Assembly: GCA_034359265.1 (NCBI GenBank)
Contig: CP136898.1
Span: forward strand, 188,501-252,500
Direction of reading: 5' to 3'
Length of the DNA stretch: 64,000 nucleotides
From: Canna indica
Taxonomy: Eukaryota > Streptophyta > Magnoliopsida > Zingiberales > Cannaceae
Positions 45,581 to 57,123 of this stretch are shown here, piece after piece. Position 1 is the stretch's first letter. Each line of letters begins with the position of its first letter. A program made the position numbers and the translations under genes. The notes beneath the pieces are model-generated. The model saw only the letters and a list, made by a program, of their open reading frames with translations. It did no database searches and had not been told where the DNA came from.

Positions 45581-46413
45581 ATGTCGGCTGATCGAAGTTG
45601 GATGTACCGACGTCTTGATCGTGGAGCTTTAACGAATGAGTTTCGATTAGGCGTAACGTACTTCCTAAATTTCGCCTATTCGAATCGGAATTTCGTTAGC
45701 ATGGGTGATCAAATCCGATGTCCGTGCCGCATTTGTTCAAATGGACGATTTTTGGATCGGGAGACTGTCACTCTGCATCTATATAGCAAAGGATTTGCAC
45801 CAAGATATTTTCTATGAACTTGTCACGGGGAGTCACGCGAAGTCGGGACGTCGAGCAATCCTATGTTGGGGTCTGCGTGAAAGGGACAACCTATGTTGAA
45901 TGTGATATGGATTTTTATGGACTGGTGGAAGAAGTTATAGAGTTGCACTACTTTGGCTTGAAATCAGTGATCCTATTTAGATGTCATTGGTTCGATACAA
46001 CAGAAAGGGGCATGAAAGTTCATCTAAAATACAAACTTGTTGAGGTTAATTACAAATCAAAATTGGCAGCAAATGAGCCTTTTATATTGGCATCACAAGC
46101 CGAACAAGTATATTACGCGAAGTATCCGACTCGAAATAAAGATAGAGCAGATTGGCGTGTAGTCTGTAAGACAAAAGGTAGAGGAAAAATTGATCCGATA
46201 GTAGGAGAAAATGATCCTCCTGGTTTCTATCAAGAAGATGATCTTCCTGCTGTGGATCGTATTATTCCAATACTCGAGGATGCAGACACAACGTCAATTC
46301 AATTAGAAGTTGAATATGCTGATGATGACGATCATGAAATTGAGGAAGCTGGAGATGAAGAAGAGGAAGAAGAAGAAGAATTCGAAGACTATTATTCAGA
46401 TGATGAAGAATAA
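45581..46413 (+). pseudogene. Tnp2 remnant: N- and C-terminal ends joined by deletion (copy C)
   Basis: The N-terminal part (MSADRSWMYRRLD) is open to a TGA at 45815-45817, where copies A and B have TGG. At about 45860 the frame jumps, after the loss of about 2.4 kb present in copy A, to the DUF4216 part (CVKGTTYVECDMDFYG, VIELHYFGLKSV) and the acidic C-terminus. The whole catalytic core is gone. Confidence 0.85.
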
Positions 46414-46488
46414 TTGTAAAGTATATATTTTATTAAATATATCTCTACTATTTATACAGTAATCTGATTATATGTCTGTTCGACAGAT

Positions 46489-48024
46489 ATGTCTGGTCGT
46501 GGTTATCGACGCAGAAGAGCTTCGGAGTCTCCGATCGGTGAGACTCCAGCACTTACTCATGCTGCTGATCCTCCTGTTGCTGATCCTCATGAGGATGATA
46601 CTGCCGAGGCTAGTACATCCAGACGTAAGCGGCCACGCGGGCCGAACAGGTGGCAGCCTCCACCAGCCACAGAGTCACGTAGATTGATTAGCGTGATTGG
46701 GGAGCGGTAATATATCATGAATTATGAATCATTATAAATTCATTATATCATAATATAATATTAAAATTTATTTTTGTTGTGCAGGTTCGAGCAAGAAGAA
46801 GTGCCGAGGAGCATTTCTTCTACTATTCGACGATACATGCACGGGGCATGGCCTACGTGGTCTCACGTGCCTAGCGAGCACGTCGACATGTTATGGCACG
46901 AGTTTGAGGCACGTATTATTATTATTTTTTACATGCATGATGATATATTAATATTGGTACTGATATTATTATTTTGCAGGCTCGCTATACATGGGCCGAG
47001 GACCAGAGGCCCTTCATTTACGCTGCCTGGGAGGCTATTTCCCGGGCAAGGTACAACGGGCAGCTGGGGCAGGCTCGGTCCCAAGCGATGGCCCGAGCTG
47101 GGACCACTAACATCGCGGAGACTCGAGGATACGGCCCCGGTTGGATTACTCCGGATATATGGGACCAGCTCGTGGGGATATGGTCGACGGATCGATGGCA
47201 GGAGATTTCTCGGAATGCGGCTAAAAATCGCATGTCGGGGGGAGCAGCGCGTCACACCGGCGGCTCTGTTGCATTTGCAGTGCACGCAAACCGTTTGGTA
47301 AGTATATCTTTTAATTATATATTTTATTTGTTATTATGTGTACTAATTAAAGTATTTGTTTTGTAAATGTAGACAACGGTGTCGGATGACGGGAGTGTCC
47401 AGCGACCCTCCCCGATGGCGGTGTTTGAGCGGACTCACCGTCGAGCACATGGGACGGGGGAGTACATCCACAACCACGCTGCATACATTATGGTAATTAT
47501 ATATTTGTTTAAATTATTCATTATATATTTATAATTTAAGTTTTATGATAAATATTAAACAAAAAATCAAACTTGAGTAGGAGACCTACAGCCAGACGGT
47601 GGTGCAGCGCGGGGGTACCCCCGAGGACTTTGACGCAGCATCGTGGGTCGAGGCCGCAGATGGCTGGGACCATGGCCGCGTATATGGCTTCACAGATAGT
47701 GGTCATGCGCGAGCCGTACTAGGGCCACTTGGGGCACCGACCCCTCCGATCGCTGGTGAGCGGCCGTCCACCTCCAGATCCAGTTATGATCATAGTAATA
47801 GGATAAGGACACTAGAGGAGACGGTCGCGCGTCAGACTGAGATGATGGAGCGCCAGAGTCAGATAATGGCGGATATACAAGCTATGATACGCAACATGTC
47901 AGGTCATCCCGAAGCAGGCATCTCTTCGGCATCATCTAATCCATCGTCCTCGAGTCAGTCCACGCCGGTGTACACTCAAGCACTCCAGACCCCGCCATAT
48001 AATCCAGACCATCCTCCATCGTGA
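46489..48024 (+). CDS. Second CACTA gene, intact: Transposase_24-like, TnpA-type protein (copy C)
   Basis: Five exons, 46489..46706, 46785..46908, 46980..47297, 47373..47492 and 47581..48024, total 407 aa with no stop. Intron 2 needs a GC donor (GAG|GCACGT) to keep the frame; the rest are GT-AG. The N-terminus is basic (RGYRRRRAS, RRKRPRGPNRW), a likely nuclear signal. Exons 2-4 carry the plant transposase (Transposase_24) pattern: W-rich helices, then NRMSGGAARHTGGSVAF, then a VFERTHRRAHGTGEY block. The last exon has a heptad coiled coil (RTLEETVARQTEMMERQ) and a Ser/Pro-rich tail. In En/Spm the equivalent protein binds the subterminal repeats and brings the ends together; I infer that role here. 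It is the only complete element gene of this family in the window. Confidence 0.8.
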
Positions 48025-48682
48025 TCGTGAGATTTTTTGTTTGGATATTGAACTTGTTTAACTTATTTTGTTTGGATATTGATACTTCAATTTTGCATTT
48101 GAATTGTTTTTATACTATCGTGGATAATTATCAATATAAATATAATTGTTTTGATGTATATCTTGGTGTGTTTGTGATGTGTGAATGAATGTGTGTATGA
48201 GGTGTTTGTGATGTGTGAATGAATGTGTGAGTTATGTATCAGATAATGTATCAATGGAAATTTGAAATTTTCAAATTTTCTGTTTGCAGATATACGTCAT
48301 CAGCAACGGCTTTCCCACGGGCGTCCGTGGGAAAACCGTTGCTAAAAGTGTATCGAAAGCCGTTGCTGATGACCTACAGCAACGGCTTAGCGACGGAGTT
48401 TTACTAACGGTGTTGCTACGGACTCAGCGGCCGTTGCTATTAATGTTATCAGCAACGGCTCCGGGTCTGTGGCAAAACCGTTGCTGATAATATTTTTAGC
48501 GACGGCCCGAGCGGCCGTTGCTGATAATGTTTTCAGCGACGGCCCGAGCGACCGTTGCTGATCCGTTGCTAAGTTATCAGCAACGCGACTTTCTGTCACG
48601 GCGCTATTGCAACGGCGCGGCCGTTGCTGATGCTCTTCAGCAACAGTATCAGCCGTTGCTGATGCCCATTTTTCTAGTAGTG

Positions 48683-50190
48683 ATGTTTCTATTCCAGCTC
48701 TACACCATTGTGCAAATCAATATTCCTTACCTTTTGCCTCTTATGGTTACCCTTGGACCAGAGAAGGTTTCTAATAATATGAAGCCCCGATTTGTCGAAC
48801 TAAAAGGAGCTCAAGTCAAGATTTTCCCTATTTGCTTTGTCTCCCACTCATTGAGATTCTAATTTGCAGGTCAATTTGATCCATGCTTGAGTTCATTTTT
48901 GTTAGGAATTGACTCAAATCAAATTGGATCTGAATCGAATCGAACGAGCCCGACTGAATTCAAATAGGAGGCAGCTTGAATATGGCAGGTTGAGATTGCA
49001 CCAAAGGTTGGCGGGCGGGCCAAGCCCGCTGCACCAAAGCTGGCAGGCCTGGCAGCTCCGGGTCCGGAAGATGGGCCGAGCCCACCTACTCCTCCTAAGG
49101 CGTCATGTGCACATCAGATGGAGATGGCGCTACCTCAAATTGTTACACGCAATTCGAGGCAGCAAAGGAAGCATTCGAATTTAATGGATTTTGCAGCTTA
49201 TAGAACTCCAACACCTTGCACGAAATTAGAGGAAGCTTTTATGTTTTCTCTTGTTTAATTAAAGAGGTTTGACTGGTCGAAGTTTATCAATATATGCAGG
49301 CCACTTTTCAAATCTCTTGCACGTGATTCGAAGTCCAAACAGAACCCATCTTTTTGCCAATTAATTCGATCAAATATTCAGCTCGTACATTGTAGAATCA
49401 ATTTCGTCGGCTCTTTTTTCCATTATAAAAGATGGCCGAACGCACGTTATATTTTTATTTTTAAATTTTTATATTTAAAAATTAATAAATATAAAATTTA
49501 TTTCTAATTAATTTCTAAAAATTTATAAAAATAACAACAATAATATCACTTAATTAATTTGTTCCTAAACTATAAAAATATCAACAACATAGTCACTTAA
49601 TTAATCTGACTCTAAAGCTAATTTTAAAAGCTAATTAGGAATAAATTTTGCGTTTATTAATTTCTAATTGTGATGATTTAAAAATAAAAATTTAATTTAT
49701 CTCTAATTATATGTCTCTATAAGCTGATTGTGCTGTAGTGGTAATATTCTAAATGATCTCATACCGAGGCATAAATAGTTTTGGAGAGTAGTCGACTGTC
49801 ATCTTTCCTTTCGACCACGGCGGCAGATTGAAGACAGTTTCTTCTCTTCCATCAAAGCAACGGAGCAATTTTTCACATGACAGATTTCAGGATACAAAAA
49901 ATTATCATGCAGTATTTTATTTTGCTTCACAGTTAATTATTATTGATATGTATTGACAAAAGATTGTTTCATCCTCTTTTTAATAAAAGAATAATGTCAT
50001 CTTCTTCGTAGAGTAGGATCGGTATCCCGCCGAGTCCGAATCACGTTAATCCCCTTGTGTCTTATTTTTTTGCATTATTTTCGGATTTAGTTTTCTATTT
50101 CTCTCGCCGAGTTCGAGTTTTATAGATCTTGCAAGAAATTACCCTAAATTTCCTAATATTTTTGTTCATACTTTATCATTCCTAACCTAT
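48683..50190. other. Intergenic sequence downstream of CACTA copy C
   Basis: Nothing firm. A short GC-richer stretch (about 48960-49130) has an open frame on + without recognisable domains; the rest is AT-rich. It does not continue the LINE that precedes copy C. Confidence 0.4.
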
Positions 50191-50251
50191 ATGTTGAAAA
50201 GCCATGCTGATTATATAAGGCATCACGATTCACGAGGAGAGCATTTGCAAG

Positions 50252-50610
50252 TAGGACTGTTCATTGGGTCAACCCGACCCAATGAACCCGAGAACCCGAC
50301 CCGACCCGACCTATTTGGGTCGGGTCGGGTAATCGGGTTGGGTCGAGTACAATTTGACCAAACCCGACCATAACCGGGTTGGGTCTCGGGTTTTAGAATT
50401 TGAAATCCGATGATCCGATTATTTACTTTTTTTAATTATTATTAAAATATTTATATTTAATAATTTTTTAATTTTTTTAAAACAAATATTGTTAAAAACT
50501 TTATTTTACCTAAACGGGTAAATCTGACTATCCGACCCAACCCGACCCGAACTACGTCGAGTCAGGTTTGAGAGGTGAAAAATTTTCAACCCGACTCGTG
50601 AACACCCCTA
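50252..50610. mobile_element. hAT-type MITE in a host exon
   Basis: 359 bases with inverted ends TAGGACTGTTCA and TGAACACCCCTA, flanked by a perfect 8-base target duplication TTTGCAAG (50244-50251 and 50611-50618), the length hAT elements make. The body is rich in CCCGACCC / GGGTCGGG words. No coding capacity. Confidence 0.85.
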
Positions 50611-50693
50611 TTTGCAAGAGTACAGTGAATTTGCTGTTAACTTGTCCAGATTTTGTCTCCATTATAAAGGTGAAGGGCCTGGTGAATCACAAA

Positions 50694-52213
50694 GGGGGCG
50701 TTTGATTACCCGCAAGTGTAAATGCTGCAAAATCTATTTGCATGCAAAAGCAAATGCCCGCAAATAGATTTTGCAGCCTACCGTTTGGTTGCCCGCAAGT
50801 AGAGTTGCAACTTCTATTTGCAAGTATTTGGTTGGCCGCAAATGGAAGTTGTAATTACACTTGCAACTTGCAACGTGCAACTTGCATCTTACGAAATTTT
50901 TCGGGTCGGGTCGGGCACGAATTTTCTCAAGTCGGGCTGAGCCGGGCCGGGACGGGACGGGCCGAGCATGCACGAATTTATCCGGGCCGGGTACAAACTT
51001 TTTCGGGCAGGGCCGGGCACGAACTTTTCGGGTCGGGTCGTGCACAAATCTTTTTGGGCCGGGCCGGACACGAATTTTTTCTAGTCGGCCCGAACCGGAC
51101 CAGGACAGGTTGGGCAGTGCACGAATTTTTTCGGGCAAGGCTGGGCCGAACACAATTTTTTTTTCGGGCTGGGCACGAATTTTTTTTCTGGTCCAGACCG
51201 GGCACGAATTTTTTTGGGGCGGGCCGAGCACAAAATATTTTGGGCCGGGTTGGGCACGAATTTTTCGGGGTTGGGCCGTGCACGAATAATTTTGGGCCGG
51301 GCAAGGCACGAATTTTTTCGGGTCGGCACGAGTCGGGCAGTGCATAAATTTTTTCGGGCAGGGCTGGGTTGGGCACGAATTTTTTTGGGTCGGGCATGAA
51401 TTTTTTTTGGGCAGGGTCGGGCCGACATTGAATTTTTTCGAGCCAGGCTGAGCACGAATTTTTTCGGGCCTGGCCGAGCACAAATTTTTTCGGGCCTGGC
51501 CGAGCACAAATTTTTTCGGGCTAGGCCAGACACGAAATTTTTGAGTCGGGCTGGGCACGAATTTTTTCAGGCCGGGTTGGGCACGAATTTTTTCGGACCG
51601 AGCCGGGCTGGGACGGGCCGTGCAGTGCATGAATTTTTTGGGTCGGGTCGGACACAAATTTTTTCGGGGCGGGACGGACACGAATTTTTTCGGGCCGGGC
51701 CGGGCACAAATTTTTTCGGGCCAGGCTGGACACGAACTTTTTTGGGCCGGGTCGGGCATAAATTTTTTGGGTCGAGCCTGGGACAAATTTTTTCGGGCCA
51801 GGCTAAAAACTTAGGCCCGACACGATTTGTCACACAAATTAATAATTTTTAATTTTTTTATAATACTGAAAATATATTAAAAAAATCTATCAAATGACAT
51901 CAGATGTAAAATCTGACACTACCATCAGGTTCAGCACGCAAAAACCTACAACTTTGATATTTATCTCGTCTTCATCCGACGACTCTACGTCCCAAAATTA
52001 ATTATTTTTCAATACTTAAATTATTGCATTTGCAGCCAAGATTGCGGACTTTTTAGACTGCAATTCCACTTGCTGGTCGCAAATGATATTTGAAATACAA
52101 GTTGCAACTAATAAATGCTGCAAAATGATTTTGCAGCCAACCAAACAAATTTATTATCTAAATGCTGCAACTAGAGTTGCAGCATTTGTACTTGCGGGCA
52201 ACCAAACGCTCCC
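50694..52213. mobile_element. Harbinger/Tourist-like element with an internal minisatellite
   Basis: Long inverted ends: left GGGGGCGTTTGATTACCCGC and right GCGGGCAACCAAACGCTCCC, both followed inward by AAATGCTGCAA words. GGGnGCGTTTGGTT ends are typical of PIF/Harbinger-type elements. The flanks carry AAA on both sides, close to but not the usual TTA/TAA duplication. It lies in the intron between the two host exons described at 50191-52510. Most of the interior is the tandem array at 50890-51815. Confidence 0.65.
50890..51815. repeat. GGGCCGGGCACGAATTTTTTC minisatellite
   Basis: Roughly 30 head-to-tail imperfect units of 25-30 bases, each a CGGGCCGGGC-like half followed by ACGAATTTTTT. It makes long spurious frames in all phases and both strands. 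Boundaries are approximate. Confidence 0.85.
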
Positions 52214-52510
52214 AAAATAACGTTATCAATATGATAGCTAGGGATTCTATTATTTAAAAACATTTATTTCCCATGCTCCAGGAGATGCTGATAGCCTTAA
52301 AGCATGTTCTCAACTCAAACTTCAGATTAGGGCTCTTCCCTTAATCTGATTGATACACTTTTAGATGAAAGGTACGAGCATTCTATGGTCTCGCAGAGTT
52401 TGACTTCATTGTTGCATATTTTTCTGTCACGTGTCATGTTTTCAGCTAAGATTGACTTTCCTTATGATGATAACTACCTTTGTTTCTCCCGTAGCAATTT
52501 AAAGGAACAC

Positions 52511-53035
52511 TTTGATTAGCATTAGATATTTTGCTGTTAGTTCATTTTCCATGAGTTGTTCTTGAAAAGTAAGTTCTGTTTGATGCAATTATCCCTTGTT
52601 GTTGAGATTGCAGTTCTCTTCATTGTACTTTTTGGAAGAAAATTTGACTTGCATGCTCTACTTTATTTTTCATCAGAGTTATAATTGGCACTGAACGAGT
52701 TTGTATTGAGACATTAAGACCATTGGTTTATAGCCTTCTTGCAGAGACTGCACTATGTTAGGGGAGAGCTTTCTCTTGCTCAGGATTCCTATTTTATCTT
52801 TCCATTTAAATTTATTTTCTTGTATTCTTTCTTTTCCTCATATCTTCTAGCTATAATTAATGATGCCGATGTTTTGTCTTGTTTTCGTGACATCTTTTAG
52901 ACATGATTTTGTAAACAGATTTTCTCTCCCTTAACCAGCTAAATGAAAAATTAAATAAGTAGTTTTGGTTAAAACATTATAAAATATACATGAAATAAGT
53001 AAAAATATACATTATAAAATATGCATATAACATAT
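52511..53035. other. AT-rich spacer
   Basis: No feature beyond the end of the broken host exon. It may hold further decayed intron or exon sequence of that gene, but none is recognisable. Confidence 0.35.
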
Positions 53036-53345
53036 GTTGAAGATAAATTAAAAGAAAATCGTTTAAGATGATTTGGACATGTGCTACGGAGACCCCTAGG
53101 TGCCTCGGTTCGAAAATATAGTAGTTTAGTAGTAGAAGATATGAAGAAAAGTAGAGGTATGCCTAATTAGATTATACGAAGAGAAATAATTTCAAAGAAG
53201 AAGAAAAAAAGTAGTAAAGAACACAAGAAGAGAAGAAGAAGAAGATTAAGAGAGAAATAAAAAATATCTTTATTTGAATAGGATTCTTGCTTAGTTTTTA
53301 CATGAATCTATATAGCTGATCTCATCTAGTATGAGATTGAGACTT
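53036..53345 (+). mobile_element. Short LINE tail remnant
   Basis: The + strand reads VEDKLKENRLRWFGHVLRR, a hallmark near the C-terminus of a common plant non-LTR reverse transcriptase (the RENRLRWFGHV block). It then degrades into a purine-rich AGAAGAAG stretch and loose similarity to the family's end. Strongly decayed. Confidence 0.6.
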
Positions 53346-54188
53346 AGTTGTTTGGAACCAACACCTCATTAGGCGTTAGTTTTAATCAAATTAAACTTGT
53401 TTAGGTTTAATAAAATATGGCGCAGAATGAGAGAGCTAGTTAAGTGAAATCGGCACCCTCGATTCTACGCCCATTTTTTTCGTGTTTTTTTCCTTCTCGT
53501 GTCCTGCTTCCTTTTTTGCGCCGCGAAATCCTCTCTTTTCTTCCTTTCCTACTTCCTTCTCCGCATCGCGAAATCACTACTTTGCTTCGGTAGTGTTTCT
53601 TTCTCCATCATTCTTCTTCCCCTCTTCCATATTGCATTTTTATCGAAGCATGATCTGAACATAGTGGGTGAGCACAGCGACAGGCAGAGCAACTGATCGA
53701 GTTGAAATATCGGAATCATTGCGAATTGAGCATTGGATAGCAAGCGATGCTAAAGGAGTCCCCTGTGGCTTCACGAGGGTTTTGATTGGTGATGGCGCTC
53801 GGGAAGCTCACCATCGTCATCAGAGCGGGTACGTGTATCTCTCTCGTTCGTAGAATCTAGGATTTTCATGCTGCTTACGTAGTTTTGATTGTTTTTTGTT
53901 TTGCTAAAATAGTGAGGCAACTACTTTTGCAATAATTGGGTTATCAAAATCCGATTAAGGTGACATCTTGATATCCTCGTTATTCATCCATGTACCTACT
54001 TCATTCTAACCCGATTGACCTTCTACCCCACTTAGGGTCATGTTGAACATTTGGAACAACAACTAACACTTAGCCCCTCACCCCTGAAGAGGTGTTAATG
54101 ATGTGCTCAACATTCAACAATGCAGAGCTTTAAGTCGATTAAATTGTGTTCTAATTGTCTCAAATCATTTCATGTTGAGCCAAACAAA
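53346..54188. other. Spacer upstream of CACTA copy D
   Basis: Mixed-composition sequence with a pyrimidine-rich block (about 53460-53640) and short frames without recognisable domains. It could contain a 5' leader of an unrecognised gene, but nothing supports a call. Confidence 0.35.
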
Positions 54189-56856
54189 CACTAGTAGAAA
54201 TTGAATCTTCAGCAATGGCTATCAGCAACGATCGCTCAAGCCGTTGCTATTTGCAACGGCATTCTTATGGCCGCTCACGTCGTTGCAGATATGTTGTATC
54301 TGCAACGGCTTTCTAATGGACACGCGAGTCGTTGCTGATGATTTTAATTATCAGCAACGGCTTTCTAACGGACAAGTGAGTCGTTGCTGATGATAACTTA
54401 TTAGCAACGACTTTCTAACGGGCGAGTTAGCCGTTGCTGATAAGTTTATATAGGTCGCAGATCGCGCCCGCCCCTTCTTCCTCCCGCTGCTGTCGTCGCC
54501 TCCCCCTCTCGCCTCTCGCCGCCGCTGCCGACGACGCCGAGCTACCGATGTCGTTCGTCCTCGACCATCGATTTCAGGTATTCATCGCCGCCCGACCATC
54601 TCTTCCTGTTGCGGCCGACGGAAAATCCGTCTGAAACCCTATTTTTAGGGTATCGGCCAGCGGAGGACGGCCGATGGCCGCCGCCGGATCTTGTACAGTG
54701 TTCGAACACTGTACTCCGGCGCCGGAAATTGTAGATTAATTTTTTTTTATTTGTTAATTAATTATTTAGATTAATTGTTTAATTTGTTAGATTAATTTTT
54801 AGGATTTAGATTAATTTTTAGAGTTTATATTAATTTTTAGTTTAATTTAGTTAGATTAATATTTAATAATGGTAGGTTAATTATTTAAATTAATGAAAAT
54901 GATGTAGATTAATATTAATTAATTAGTTAAAATATTGTTAATTAGTCCAAAGTTGTCCTCAGTGGACTCGCGTCGGAATTATCCACTTCGGCATTATGCC
55001 GGAATCGTCCACTTCGAACGCGCGCCGGAATAGTTCATTTTGGACTCCTGCCGGAATCGTCTAATTTGGACTCGTGTCGGAATTGTCCAATATGGACTCG
55101 AACTGACTCGAAACATTTAGAAAATAATCATCCATCCGACGAGTCGATATGTTTCACGTACGCATCGACGAGTCGGATATGATTTAGCAAAACCTTAGAT
55201 CTGTTCGGGGATTGTATGTTCGTGTAAAAGAAGTAGATGATCTTTTATATAACGTACAATTCTTGAATTATCCCTGATTGGACAAGCTGGGGCAGGCCCG
55301 GTCCCAGGCGATGGCACGAGCTGGGACTACTAACATCGCGGAGACTCGGGGATACGGCCCCGATTGGATTACTCCGGATATATAGGACTAGCTCGTGGGA
55401 ATATGGTCGACGGATCGATGGCAGGAGGTTTCTAGGAATGCGGCTAGAAATCGCATGTCGGGGGAGCAGCGCGTCACACCGGCGGCTCTATTGCATTTGC
55501 AGTGCACGCGAACCGTATGGTAAGTATACATTTTAATTATATATTTTATTTGTTACTATGTGTACTAATTAATGTATTTGTTTTGTAAATGTAGACGACG
55601 GTGTCGGATGACGGGACTGTCTAGCGACCCTCCCCGATGGCGGTGTTTGAGCGGACTCACCATCGAGCACATGGGACGGGGGAGTACATCGACAACTGCG
55701 CTGCATATATTATGGTAACTATATATTTGTTTAAATTATTCATTATATATTTATAATTTAAGTTTTATGATAAATATTAAACAAAAAATCAAACTCGAGT
55801 AGGAGACCTACAGCCAGACGGTGGTGCAGCGCGGGGGCACCCCCGAGGACTTTGACGCAGCAACGTGGGTCGAGGCCGCATGTGGCTGGGACCATGGCCG
55901 CGTATATGGCTTTGCAGATAGTGGTCATGCGCGAGCCGTACTAGGGCCACTTGGGGCACCGACCCCTCCGGTCTCTGGTGAGCGGCCGTCCACCTCCCGA
56001 TCCAGTTATGATCATAGTAGCAGAATAAGGACTCTAGAGGAGACGGTCGCGCGTCAGACTGAGATGATGGAGCGCCAGAGTCAGATGATGGCGGAGATGC
56101 ATGCTATGCTACGCAACATGTCAGGTCATCCCGAAGCAGGCATCTCTTCGGCATCATCTCATCCATCGTCCTCGAGTCAATCCACGCCGGTGTACACTCA
56201 AGCACTTCAGACCCCGCCAAATGATCCAGGCCATCCTCCATCGTCATCGTGAGATTTTTTATATATTGACTTTGTTACTGAGATATTATACTTGTTTAAT
56301 TTATTTTGTTTGGATATTGATACTTCAATTTTGCATTTGAATAGCTTTTATACTATTGTGGATAATTATCAATATAAATATAATTGTTTTGATGTATATC
56401 TTGGTGTATTTGTGATGTGTGAATGAATGTGTGTATGAGTGTATGGGTGTGTGAGTTATGTATCAGATAATGTATCGATGTATCAATGGAAATTTGAAAT
56501 TTTAATTTTTTTCGTTACCAGGTTCACATCATCAGCAACTGCTTTCCCACGGCCGTCCGTGGGAAAGCCGTTGCTAAAAGTTTATCGAAAGCCGTTGTTG
56601 ATGGCCTACAGCAACGGCTTAGCAACGGGCTTTTACTAACGGCGTTGCTACGGGTTCACCATCTATTGCTATTAATGTTATCAACAACGACTCCGCGTCC
56701 GTGGCAAAACCGCTGCTGATAATATTTTTAGCAATGGCCCGAGCGACCGTTGCCGATCCGTTGCTAAGTTATCAGCAACGCGATTTTCTGCCACAGCTCC
56801 ATTGCAACGGCGCCAGCCGTTGCATGCCGTTGCTGATGCCCATTTTTCTAGTAGTG
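54189..56856 (+). mobile_element. CACTA transposon copy D, short deletion derivative
   Basis: Ends CACTAGTAGAAATTG and TTTTTCTAGTAGTG, flanked by the target duplication AAA (54186-54188 and 56857-56859). At 2668 bases it keeps both subterminal arrays (54210-54445 and 56527-56840), a degraded 26-base array (about 54955-55095) and tail exons of the second gene, but lacks the hairpin and all of Tnp2. The deletion joins 55285 to 55286. Confidence 0.92.
55286..56252 (+). pseudogene. Second CACTA gene, exons 3 (part)-5, decayed (copy D)
   Basis: Exon 3 remnant 55286..55519, exon 4 55595..55714 and exon 5 55803..56252 match copy C. Stops in exon 3 (TAG near 55384, where copy C has TGG) and exon 4 (TAG near 55622), plus a one-base loss in the GTCGGGGGAGC stretch near 55460, make it dead. 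The last exon alone is still open. Confidence 0.82.
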
Positions 56857-57123
56857 AAATATGAATGCCAAATGGTTAGGTGCAGAAAATATTTAAAAAC
56901 CTAACAAGGTGTAATGTTCGACAATCTAAGATGACAAACCGTTCTAAATAAGTTATCTATTTTGTAGTATTCTTGATTCTAGAATTCCACAAAAATCAGT
57001 GAGTTCTCGGGAAGTTTTTTCTCAGCATAAATGCAGGAATTTGAAGTTTTCTTCTCATCTTTCATTCGTGTATGCAAAGAATTCATTTAGCTTCATCCCA
57101 ACTCAAATAGTCAAATATACAGG

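Larger units (their letters stand above)
44226..48682 (+). mobile_element. CACTA transposon copy C, both ends present, Tnp2 deleted
   Basis: 5' end CACTACTAGAAATTAGG, 3' end TTTTTCTAGTAGTG. It has both subterminal arrays (44242-44530 and 48297-48660), the 26-base tandem array, the hairpin, the two ends of Tnp2 joined across a 2.4-kb deletion, and a complete second gene. The flanking triplets do not match (AAA before, ATG after), unlike copies B and D, so this copy may be a recombinant of two insertions or its flank may have changed. Confidence 0.9.
50191..52510 (+). pseudogene. Unrecognised host gene fragment, two exons broken by transposons
   Basis: Removing the MITE at 50252-50610 and one copy of its target duplication joins 50191-50251 to 50619-50669 as one open exon. 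It reads HADYIRHHDSRGEHLQ, then EYSEFAVNLSRFCLHYK, and ends at a good donor (AAAG|GTGAAG, phase 1). The next exon starts at 52282 after a CTCCAG acceptor, in the matching phase, with GDADSLKACSQLKLQIRALP. A stop or one-base frameshift follows near 52345, after which DTLLDERYEHSM and LTSLLHIFLSR continue. I do not recognise the family. The exon-intron logic and non-repetitive protein look like a real host gene now broken. Its other exons were not found. Confidence 0.55.

Noticed and set aside
50734..51786. A 350-codon minus-strand frame and several long overlapping frames on both strands
   Set aside because: They lie within the GGGCCGGGCACGAATTTTTTC minisatellite and translate to repeated short units in all phases, so they reflect the tandem repeat rather than a gene.
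53499..53853. Small overlapping genes in the pyrimidine-rich block upstream of copy D
   Set aside because: No recognisable domain, no consistent frame, and biased composition; support is too weak for a gene call.
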